Part shown: positions 1-5,132 of the stretch, piece by piece
Position numbering within the stretch: position 1 is the first letter of the stretch
How the letters are laid out: each line of letters starts with the position of its first letter
Assembly (NCBI GenBank): GCA_026786155.1
Contig: JAJAYR010000492.1
Span: forward strand, 1 to 5,132
Source of the DNA: Pyrinomonadaceae bacterium
Lineage (GTDB): Bacteria; Acidobacteriota; Blastocatellia; Pyrinomonadales; Pyrinomonadaceae
Direction: 5' to 3'
DNA length: 5,132 nucleotides
Notes under the pieces: generated by a model
Seen by the model: the letters and a program-made list of their open reading frames with translations, nothing else
Told to the model about the DNA's origin: nothing
Database searches by the model: none
Made by a program: the position numbers and the translations under genes

Positions 1-12
1 ATACTGACATTA

Positions 13-276
13 TCAAAATCCAAAACCACCACGATTTTTTTTGCGCGGAGTCGTATCGGTTTTATCGGGTTTTGTGGATTCTGTTTTTTTGTCCGGTTTT
101 GTGATTGTGTTTTCGGTCGGCGTAGTCGGTTTGCCATCTGTTTGAGTCGGTTTTTTTAAGTCTCTGTTTTTATTGCCATTGTTTTTTTGCGCCGAAAATT
201 CGCCAAAAAAAACAAACACTAAAACAAAACAAACCCAAATCGTCAAAATGGTTTTGGCTGAATTTACAAATTTCAT
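13..276 (-). CDS. Small exported Lys/Thr/Pro-rich protein (hypothetical)
   Basis: I do not recognise a family for this 87-residue protein. Residues 1-8 form a basic n-region. Residues 9-24 are a strongly hydrophobic stretch (ILTIWVCFVLVFVFF), followed by GEFSAQ, where signal peptidase could cut after Ala29. If it is not cut, the protein stays tethered by its N-terminus. The rest (30-87) is low-complexity and probably disordered, rich in Lys, Thr, Pro, Asp and Asn, with a near-duplicated unit TKPDKKTES / TKPDKTDT at 59-74. It ends in a distinctive basic-then-aromatic tail, RKKNRGGFGF. The Cys in the hydrophobic stretch lies inside the h-region and does not form a convincing lipobox. The ATG start is supported by an excellent Shine-Dalgarno. 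The gene begins 18 bp after the kinase stop, so co-transcription is likely and the product may work with the kinase's outer domain; that link is inference. Export is reasonably well supported, function is unknown. Confidence 0.72.
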   Translation of the reverse strand: MKFVNSAKTILTIWVCFVLVFVFFGEFSAQKNNGNKNRDLKKPTQTDGKPTTPTENTITKPDKKTESTKPDKTDTTPRKKNRGGFGF

Positions 277-282
277 ATTCTT

Positions 283-289
283 CTCTCCT
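283..289 (-). promoter_or_regulatory. Strong Shine-Dalgarno for the small exported protein
   Basis: On the minus strand the sequence reads AGGAGAG, followed by a 6-nt spacer (AAGAAT) and the ATG at 274-276. It is the best ribosome-binding site in the window, much stronger than that of the kinase upstream. It supports both the chosen start and the reality of the small gene, and suggests independent and possibly higher translation from a shared mRNA. Confidence 0.75.
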
Positions 290-294
290 GTTTT

Positions 295-2238
295 TTATGG
301 CTTTTTCCGAATTTTTATGATTCCGACGCTTGCCGTTTTCGTCGAATCCGAATTTTCTTTCTCGATGTTTGCCGAATCATCGGCGATTTTGTCCAAATCT
401 TTCATCAATGCGCCGACTTCCGTGACGGACAGACTTTTCTCTTTCCCGGTGTCCAAAATTGTCCGCATTCGTTTCGCCAAATCGTCTTCGCGCGACGGCA
501 CGACGACAAAATAAATTCTCGCTTCCGACGGCGTATTTTTATCGAACCAAAGTGCTTTATCACGCGGAAAAATACTTTCCGAATCTTTTCTAATCAAGTT
601 ATTCGTTTGATTCGGCTTCGGATAAGCCAACTGCACATTGTCTTGATTGTTGCGCGAAACGACATACAAAAAACCGTCTTCGGGCGACTTCACGCCAAAC
701 TGAAACTTCTCTTTTTCGGCAAACAGATGATTTTCGTCCAAAACTATTCTTTTGCCGTTTTTCTCAAAACGGTAAATCGAAATTTCGAACGGATTTTTCG
801 GCGTTTCCTTTATTTCCGGCGGAGCAGCCGACATTTCGGCAGCGATTTTTGTGGCGGGCGGGTTGGAAAAAGTTGAATACCACGCCAAACCTCCGAGTGC
901 AGCTAATAAAATCAGCGCAATTCCGCCAACAGCCAGGTGAAAAGTTCGTTTGCCGATTTTACGCGGCTGGCTGTCTTGCTTGAAAACCGGAATTTCCGTC
1001 GCCAGCGATTTTTCGATTGACAAAGCCGTTGGTGAGAAATTCACCGGAAAATCTCGCGCCGTTATCTCGCTCATCACGGCTTTTCCAAAGAATTCGGTCG
1101 AAGAAATCGTCGCGCTCAAAACGTCTTTTTCGCTTTCCGGCGGCTCATCTTCAGAATCAAATCGAGAGTAAATAGCTGCTTGCTGCGGGTGAACTTCCGC
1201 AAATGAATCCGTCTTTTCCAGACTGGAATTTTCAGTCGGTTTTTGCGGATTCCAAGCCGCGAGACTTTCTTCGTCATCTTCAAACAATGGCGACGCTTTT
1301 TCCCAATAGCTGACTATTTCGATATTTGTTTGGGCGGCGACATTTATTTCGCCTTCCATTACCGAATCACGGTTTCGCTTTACTTTCAAAAGCGCAAATT
1401 TCATTTCTTCGGCTGATTGAAAACGGTCATTCGACATCAGCGACATCGCTTTCATCACAATCTCCGAAATCGCTGCCGGAACTTGCGGATTGATTTCGGC
1501 AACCGTCATTTGCGGGTCGGATTCAGGTGAAACCGCGCCGTCAGATTCGAGATTATTCATCAAACTCTGCCCGTAAATTTCCCGAAAACGGTCTAATGCG
1601 GTCAATGGATATTGGTCGGTCAACAGATGGTAAAGCGTGGTGCCTAAACTATAAATGTCGCTGCGCGGGTCTGTGCCGCTGCGATTGACTTGTTCAATCG
1701 GCGAATAACCCGACATTCCGCCGACGATACTCACCGCCGAACCTTTTGCCAATCCGAAATCGAGCAAGATAATTTTTCCTTCCGCCGTCAGTTTGATGTT
1801 GTTCGGTTTTATATCCCGATGAACCACCGGCGGCTCAAAGTTATGTAAATATCTTAAAATGTCTAAAATCTGAATCGCCCAATCCGCCACTCTTGCCGAA
1901 TCCAACCCGCGTCCGACCCGAAATTTCCCCGATTCAAGCACCTCTTCGAGTGTTTCGCCGACGATATAATCCATGACCAGAGATTGAAAATTACTCTCCA
2001 AAAAAAAATAATCCAAAACCTTCGGCAAGCCCGGATGTTCCAATCGCGCCAGTAGTTTGGCTTCGGTTTCAAACGCTTTGGCGGCGTTTTTATCGCCGGA
2101 AAAAAAACTTTTTTTCACCGCCACTTCACGGTTTTTCAACAAATCTTTGGCAAGATACACAACGCCCATCCCGCCCCGTGAAATCTCCCGGAGTATTTTG
2201 TATCTGCCGCGAATAATACTTTGATTTAGCTCCATCAC
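295..2238 (-). CDS. Transmembrane Ser/Thr protein kinase with extracytoplasmic DUF4384-like domain
   Basis: This is a Hanks-type (PknB-like) kinase that should phosphorylate Ser/Thr on cytoplasmic proteins. Residues 13-285 are the kinase domain. Its motifs are a glycine-rich loop RGGMGVVY (21-28), preceded by Ser20 where Gly is usual; VAVK with catalytic Lys42; a probable helix-C Glu59; HRDIKPNN (140-147, Asp142 catalytic); DFG (160-162); GYSPIEQ (177-183, the APE equivalent); and DPRSDIYSLG (190-199). All key catalytic residues are present, so it should be active. An acidic, Ser/Glu-rich linker (about 290-428) leads to basic RKIGKR and one membrane helix (about 434-455). Residues 484-582 follow outside the membrane and resemble DUF4384 (DGFLYVVSRN...LAYP...FPRD). 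A Lys/Glu-rich tail ends the protein. A TGA lies directly before the GTG at 2236-2238, which is followed at once by an ATG (2233-2235); either could be the start and neither has a clear Shine-Dalgarno. It is probably the first gene of an operon with the small exported protein. Confidence 0.93.
   Translation of the reverse strand: MMELNQSIIRGRYKILREISRGGMGVVYLAKDLLKNREVAVKKSFFSGDKNAAKAFETEAKLLARLEHPGLPKVLDYFFLESNFQSLVMDYIVGETLEEVLESGKFRVGRGLDSARVADWAIQILDILRYLHNFEPPVVHRDIKPNNIKLTAEGKIILLDFGLAKGSAVSIVGGMSGYSPIEQVNRSGTDPRSDIYSLGTTLYHLLTDQYPLTALDRFREIYGQSLMNNLESDGAVSPESDPQMTVAEINPQVPAAISEIVMKAMSLMSNDRFQSAEEMKFALLKVKRNRDSVMEGEINVAAQTNIEIVSYWEKASPLFEDDEESLAAWNPQKPTENSSLEKTDSFAEVHPQQAAIYSRFDSEDEPPESEKDVLSATISSTEFFGKAVMSEITARDFPVNFSPTALSIEKSLATEIPVFKQDSQPRKIGKRTFHLAVGGIALILLAALGGLAWYSTFSNPPATKIAAEMSAAPPEIKETPKNPFEISIYRFEKNGKRIVLDENHLFAEKEKFQFGVKSPEDGFLYVVSRNNQDNVQLAYPKPNQTNNLIRKDSESIFPRDKALWFDKNTPSEARIYFVVVPSREDDLAKRMRTILDTGKEKSLSVTEVGALMKDLDKIADDSANIEKENSDSTKTASVGIIKIRKKP
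2100..2115 (-). repeat. Homopolymer pair (A7-G-T8) beside the catalytic-lysine codon
   Basis: On the minus strand the kinase reads GTG AAA AAA AGT TTT TTT TCC: a run of seven A, one G, then eight T, forming an almost perfect A/T palindrome. The A run contains the codon for catalytic Lys42 of the VAVK motif. A nine-T run lies further downstream in the same gene (2000-2008, codons for Tyr-Phe-Phe-Leu at residues 77-80). The frame is intact through both as given. Such runs can slip during replication or transcription; whether they do here is not visible. Confidence 0.6.
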
Positions 2239-2370
2239 TCAGTAATGTAAGTCGAACTATCAAGTGCAAAATTTGTGTCCTCTTTATCCTTAGACATAGA
2301 AAAATGCGGCACTCTACCATAAGCGAAAAAAATTTTAAGATTTTTTTTGTAAGTATTCGACAGAATTAGA
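2239..2370 (-). other. Kinase leader / intergenic region
   Basis: This AT-rich stretch upstream of the kinase must hold its promoter, but I cannot pick a convincing -35/-10 pair. The best partial match is TTGCAC followed too closely (14 nt) by TACATT. No Shine-Dalgarno sits at the usual distance from the GTG/ATG start; upstream purine-rich AAGGA and GAGG motifs lie too far away to serve it. No open frame here looks real. The stretch ends near the inverted-repeat element that borders the CHAT relic. Confidence 0.4.
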
Positions 2371-2380
2371 TTAGCGTTCA

Positions 2381-2475
2381 GAGCAACGCCTTGAGGCGTG
2401 ATTTACGTTGGCAGAAGGACAAGTTTCGCGCTTTAAGTTCAGGTTGACGAAGGTACGCGGTTTTTCACGCCTGAA
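2381..2475. repeat. Short inverted-repeat element, probably intergenic repeat or MITE-like relic
   Basis: The left end contains a compact hairpin, ACGCCT-TG-AGGCGT (2386-2399). Its right half plus two bases, AGGCGTGA (2394-2401), is repeated in inverted orientation as TCACGCCT (2465-2472). With one gap the inverted similarity extends outward, GAGC..CG at the left matching CGGCTC (2477-2482) at the right. The 63-bp interior shows no coding signal but holds two loosely similar direct segments, GTTGGCAGAAGGAC and GTTGACGAAGGTAC. The right arm runs straight into the CHAT relic, so the element either inserted into that gene or recombined with it at a shared GCCTGAA-like sequence. It encodes no transposase. 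Calling it mobile is inference. Confidence 0.45.
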
Positions 2476-2742
2476 ACGGCTCGCGGATAAATCGGCGCGG
2501 GCGAAGGAATTATCGGTTTGAGTTGGGCTTTTTTCGTCGCCGGAGTTCCGACGACCGTCGTTTCGCAATGGAATGTCGAATCGAAAAGCACTTCGGATTT
2601 GATGGTAAATTTTCATCGAAACCTGCGCTCAAATCCGTCGAAAGCCAAAGCTCTGCAAGCGGCGACTGTTTCTCTGCTCAAAAACAGACAAACAAATCAT
2701 CCGTATTTTTGGTCTGGATTTGTTCTGATTGGAAAACAATAA
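2473..2742 (+). pseudogene. 3' remnant of a CHAT-domain (caspase-like) protein gene
   Basis: The plus-strand frame reads ETARG, a TAA stop (2488-2490), then IGAGEGIIGLSWAFFVAGVP and onward to HPYFWSGFVLIGKQ and a natural TAA (2740-2742). This is the C-terminal third of a CHAT domain (caspase HetF associated with TPRs). Family landmarks are the SACET-x-x-G motif, GEGIIGLSWAFFVAG, VVSQWNV, STSDLM, FHRNL, SKAKALQAA and HPYFWSGFVLIG. The TAA lies where homologs often have Gln, so one C-to-T change in CAA would explain it. Upstream, GCC-T-GAA suggests two lost bases (GCC TGC GAA), which removes the catalytic Cys codon; before that the homology ends in the inverted repeat. The catalytic His region and any TPR part are absent. 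A TTG at 2518 could open a 74-codon frame, but with no Shine-Dalgarno and half a domain, expression of a working protein is unlikely. The 3' end converges on the NTPase gene 26 bp away. Intact CHAT proteases take part in signalling and defence, but this copy is dead. Confidence 0.82.
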
Positions 2743-2768
2743 GAATTTTTGCCGCTAACCGATTTTTC

Positions 2769-4958
2769 TTATTTTGCGTTTAAGTATTTCGTCATCGAAA
2801 TGCGCGTGCCGTCGTCAACCTGTTCAAATTTCACTTCGTCCATCAAAGTTTTTATCAGCCGCAAACCCCAGCCGCGCCGTCCTTCGTCGGGATTGATTTC
2901 GGTCGCCTGTTGGTCGGCGATTCGCAAGCCGCGATTGGAAACGGTGATGACGATTTTATCGCCTTCAAACGCGAATTTCTGATAAATTTTGCGGTCGGGA
3001 CTCAACGAATGTTCCGCCGCGTTGATGCACGCTTCGACGAGCGCGGTTTTGATTTGATTGATGGCTTTCGAGTTAAACGAATGGCGTTTGGCGATTTCTT
3101 CGACGGCGTGCGCGGCAATCAATTCCGTGTCGTCGCCCATCGGCACGACGATTTCGTATTCGTGCGCCGCCGGATTTTCGCCGACCGGCGTTTCGGCTTT
3201 TAAGAATTTTATCAGCAATTCGACTTGCCGTTCGCTCGAACCGAAAGCGTTTCTTTCCCGCAAAACTTCCGCCGCTTCCGGCGCGAAACCTTCGGGCGCG
3301 ACGAGCCATAATTTATAATTTTTGAAATTGCAGACGAGCGCGACCATCTCTAATCTATCGCACCAGAATTCCGCCGTTTCCCGCGCCGCTTCGAGTTTTG
3401 CATCAATTTCTGCCGCCAGCCAAACCGTTTCGTCCTCGTCGGTGTAAGCCGCTTCGACAAATCCGAGCGCGACCGCCGAGCGCGTTTTTTCCGTAATCGC
3501 CTCAATCGGCGGATAAAAAGCGACCGTGTGCGCCGTGTAAATTATCTGCGGCAAACGAATCGTTTCCGTCGTATCCTTTAAATTTTCGAGAATTTCCGAC
3601 GTTTCCGTGCCTTTGAAATGTTCCTTAAAAATCGAATAATCGAGCAGAGCCGTCGGCGTTTCCTGATTATTAAAAGCTGAAAGCAGTTCGCGCAACCCGA
3701 TTGCCGAATTTTGCCGGTAAAACTTCGCCATCGTTTGCGGCGCACGTTTCAAGAAACGCGCCAACATTTCGCCGACGACCAGAGCGCGATTTTCCGCCGC
3801 AATTTCCAGCCGAAAACGCGCCGTCAGGTAATCGCTCAAAACTTCATTATCTCGCATCGCTTCGACCCGATTCGACGTCACGCGAACGATTTCAGCCGAA
3901 TTAAGTTGCGCCATCGCGCGGTAAAAATCTTCGTCGTCCAAACCGACCGAATCCTGCCAGCATTCAATCGAAATTTTTTCCTTTTCGACCGTCAGCGATT
4001 GATAAATTAGTTCGACGAAACTTTTCTGCGTTTCGACGTTCGGCGCGATTTCTTGGAAAACCGCGTCATAAAACCTGCCGATTCCGCCGCCGAAAATCTC
4101 GTCCGCGTAAATCGTTTCGACTCGCTGAAAATTGTCTAAATCTACCCGTTTCGCGCTTGCCGCCTGAATCAGAAATTTGATAAAAGTCGGATTGCCGTCA
4201 AACTTCCGCGCGATTAAATCGCGCGTCTGCTCGTTGATTTTCACGTCCAAATTTCGCGCTGAATTCTCCGCCAAAAATCCGGCTTCGGTAAAATTGAGCG
4301 GTTCGAGCCGCAAAATTTCCGCGCCGTTGAGTTTCGCATTTCCCTCCTTCGCCGCGCCGTATAAAAATCGCCGGTTGCCCGCGAAAACAAACGGTAAATC
4401 CGAACGCGAATAAATTTCTTTGAGTTCTTCGAGAAAATCTGTTTCGTCAGTTAGATAAGCCGTCTCGTGCAAATCGTCAATCATCACGAAAAACTTCGCG
4501 CCGCGTTGCGGTGCAGACAGACAAGCGCGAACGCAAGCGCGGTCATCGCCCGATTCTTCATCAATCCGGCAGTTTTCGACCAGCCGTTTAACCCAATCAA
4601 AATCTTCCGGCGCGGCGAGTTCCGCAAGATTCGGCGAACCGTTCAAAAGTTTCGCGTCTTGATGGCGAAAAGCAGCGGTTTGTGCCAAAAAGGTTTGCAA
4701 AAATCGCTTCGCGCATTCCTTCGCCGATTCGTCGGATTTTCTGACCGCGAAATAAATCGGAATCAAATCGCCTGGTTCGTGAAAAAGCCGGTCGTAAGTT
4801 TGTTTGAGCAGTTCCGACGCGCCGAGCGCGGGCGCGGACAAAAGCAAAAGCCCGTTCGACTTCGATTCGCCGCTTGCGTGTCGCCGCAGCGCGTCGAGTT
4901 CAACGCTTCTACTGATAAAATCAGTCGCCGAAATTGTCGCTAAAATTCTTTCGCTCAT
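2769..4958 (-). CDS. NTPase (STAND/AAA-like) fused to RsbW-like anti-sigma GHKL ATPase domain
   Basis: This is a predicted cytoplasmic switch protein. Residues 10-290 resemble the ATPase_2/STAND P-loop fold. The Walker A position reads LLLLSAPALGASELL (37-51), with Ala47 where the lysine belongs. Walker B is intact: FFVMIDDLHE (156-165). VFAGNRR (191-197) fits the next core strand. Residues 300-385 look like a winged-helix segment ending RDNEVLSDYLTARFRLE. Residues 430-600 are unassigned. Residues 605-727 are a GHKL domain of the SpoIIAB/RsbW type: N-box ALVEACINAAEHS (639-651, Glu642 and Asn646), G1-like VSNRG (673-677, Asn where Asp is usual), G2-like GRRGWGLRLIKTLMDEV (693-709). Known members bind a sigma factor and phosphorylate a STAS-domain antagonist; neither partner is encoded here. 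The ATG (4956-4958) has a modest GGA about 8 nt upstream. No neighbour on the same strand is close, so it appears monocistronic within the window. The fold assignments are fairly sure, the target is unknown. Confidence 0.85.
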   Translation of the reverse strand: MSERILATISATDFISRSVELDALRRHASGESKSNGLLLLSAPALGASELLKQTYDRLFHEPGDLIPIYFAVRKSDESAKECAKRFLQTFLAQTAAFRHQDAKLLNGSPNLAELAAPEDFDWVKRLVENCRIDEESGDDRACVRACLSAPQRGAKFFVMIDDLHETAYLTDETDFLEELKEIYSRSDLPFVFAGNRRFLYGAAKEGNAKLNGAEILRLEPLNFTEAGFLAENSARNLDVKINEQTRDLIARKFDGNPTFIKFLIQAASAKRVDLDNFQRVETIYADEIFGGGIGRFYDAVFQEIAPNVETQKSFVELIYQSLTVEKEKISIECWQDSVGLDDEDFYRAMAQLNSAEIVRVTSNRVEAMRDNEVLSDYLTARFRLEIAAENRALVVGEMLARFLKRAPQTMAKFYRQNSAIGLRELLSAFNNQETPTALLDYSIFKEHFKGTETSEILENLKDTTETIRLPQIIYTAHTVAFYPPIEAITEKTRSAVALGFVEAAYTDEDETVWLAAEIDAKLEAARETAEFWCDRLEMVALVCNFKNYKLWLVAPEGFAPEAAEVLRERNAFGSSERQVELLIKFLKAETPVGENPAAHEYEIVVPMGDDTELIAAHAVEEIAKRHSFNSKAINQIKTALVEACINAAEHSLSPDRKIYQKFAFEGDKIVITVSNRGLRIADQQATEINPDEGRRGWGLRLIKTLMDEVKFEQVDDGTRISMTKYLNAK

Positions 4959-4972
4959 TTCGTTTTCCGTTA

Positions 4973-4999
4973 ATTATTTGAAGCCGGTGCGTAATTCAA
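4973..4999 (-). promoter_or_regulatory. Weak promoter candidate for the NTPase-GHKL gene
   Basis: On the minus strand TTGAAT (4994-4999) and AATAAT (4973-4978, five of six to TATAAT) are separated by 15 bp, shorter than the usual 17. Transcription would start only a few bases before the Shine-Dalgarno-like GGA, giving a very short leader. It lies between the heptamer inverted repeat and the start codon. Matches of this quality occur by chance in AT-rich DNA. Confidence 0.2.
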
Positions 5000-5000
5000 A

Positions 5001-5105
5001 AACCATTCGGAATAGATGAAAGATAATAGCTGACAGATGATAGATGCAACGACGAATTCAATCTATCATCTGTCAGCTATCAGTTATCATCTATTCCGAA
5101 TGGTT
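5001..5105. repeat. 105-bp inverted repeat built from TAGATGA-like heptamers
   Basis: Two 45-bp arms (5001-5045 and 5061-5105) are reverse complements at 41 of 45 positions, around a 15-bp spacer (5046-5060). Each arm has an outer 12-bp unique part (AACCATTCGGAA / TTCCGAATGGTT) and an inner run in exact 7-bp phase. The left arm reads TAGATGA, AAGATAA, TAGCTGA, CAGATGA, TAGATGC. The right arm, read on the minus strand, gives TAGATGA, TAACTGA, TAGCTGA, CAGATGA, TAGAT. All four mismatches fall in the second heptamer. As RNA either strand would form a very long hairpin. It sits 42 bp before the NTPase-GHKL start codon. It could be a non-autonomous mobile repeat, a transcription barrier or a chromosomal interspersed repeat; it lacks the U-run of a typical terminator. 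No gene is visible in 4959-5132. Confidence 0.85.
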
Positions 5106-5132
5106 AAATTCTAATTTCAAACGACTTAATTA

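Noticed and set aside
2126..2320. Minus-strand open frame starting upstream of the kinase, with purine-rich sequence before it
   Set aside because: It overlaps the kinase N-terminus in another frame, has an unconvincing composition (Cys/Arg-rich) and matches no family; it is a shadow of the kinase.
2371..2616. Minus-strand open frame opposite the CHAT relic
   Set aside because: It is antisense to recognisable CHAT coding sequence and spans the inverted-repeat element; its translation is Arg/Ser-rich without any motif.
2518..2742. Intact small gene starting at TTG 2518
   Set aside because: It encodes only the C-terminal part of a CHAT domain, without the catalytic residues, and has no ribosome-binding site; the same homology continues upstream through a stop codon, so it is a pseudogene tail.
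2743..2768. Shared terminator between the converging CHAT relic and the NTPase-GHKL gene
   Set aside because: The 26 bp contain T runs, but the CCGCTAACCG segment between them is not self-complementary; no hairpin is visible.
4467..4943. 158-codon plus-strand open frame opposite the NTPase N-terminus
   Set aside because: It lies wholly antisense to a strongly supported gene; the Arg/Phe-rich product is typical of an antisense shadow frame.
5001..5105. Rho-independent terminator at the heptamer inverted repeat
   Set aside because: The stem is far longer and more AT-rich than a usual terminator stem and no U-run follows on either strand, so I call it a repeat.

Overview
The window looks like a bacterial chromosome segment of moderate GC. 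The best guess for the source is Acidobacteriota, class Blastocatellia. That rests on a transmembrane Hanks-type Ser/Thr kinase with an extracytoplasmic DUF4384-like module, a fusion of an NTPase to an RsbW-like anti-sigma domain, and a CHAT-domain remnant, all of which I associate with that group. No rRNA or other phylogenetic marker is present, so this is an inference from gene style. I see no tRNA, rRNA, CRISPR array, transposase or replication origin.

Layout from left to right. A small secreted or membrane-tethered Lys/Thr/Pro-rich protein (13-276, minus) lies 18 bp downstream of a 647-codon receptor-like Ser/Thr kinase (295-2238, minus). The small gene has its own strong Shine-Dalgarno, and the two probably form one transcript. 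Next comes 530 bp without an intact gene (2239-2768). It holds the kinase leader, a short inverted-repeat element (about 2381-2475), and the 3' end of a decayed CHAT-domain (caspase-like) gene on the plus strand (2473-2742). Converging on that remnant, 26 bp away, is a 729-codon minus-strand gene (2769-4958). It fuses a STAND/AAA-like NTPase module to a C-terminal GHKL ATPase of the SpoIIAB/RsbW type. The right edge (4959-5132) is non-coding and carries a 105-bp inverted repeat whose arms are built from degenerate heptamers related to TAGATGA.

Functionally this is a regulatory neighbourhood. The kinase should relay or respond to envelope signals through its outer domain. The small exported protein could be its partner or substrate. 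The NTPase-GHKL fusion is a candidate partner-switching regulator, acting as an anti-sigma factor or as a kinase of an anti-anti-sigma factor. No sigma factor or STAS-domain partner is encoded inside the window, so its target is unknown. The most unusual points are that the NTPase lacks the Walker A lysine and its GHKL domain has Asn in place of the usual G1-box Asp, that the CHAT relic breaks at its catalytic-Cys motif beside an inverted repeat, and that the right-edge inverted repeat has a heptamer architecture.
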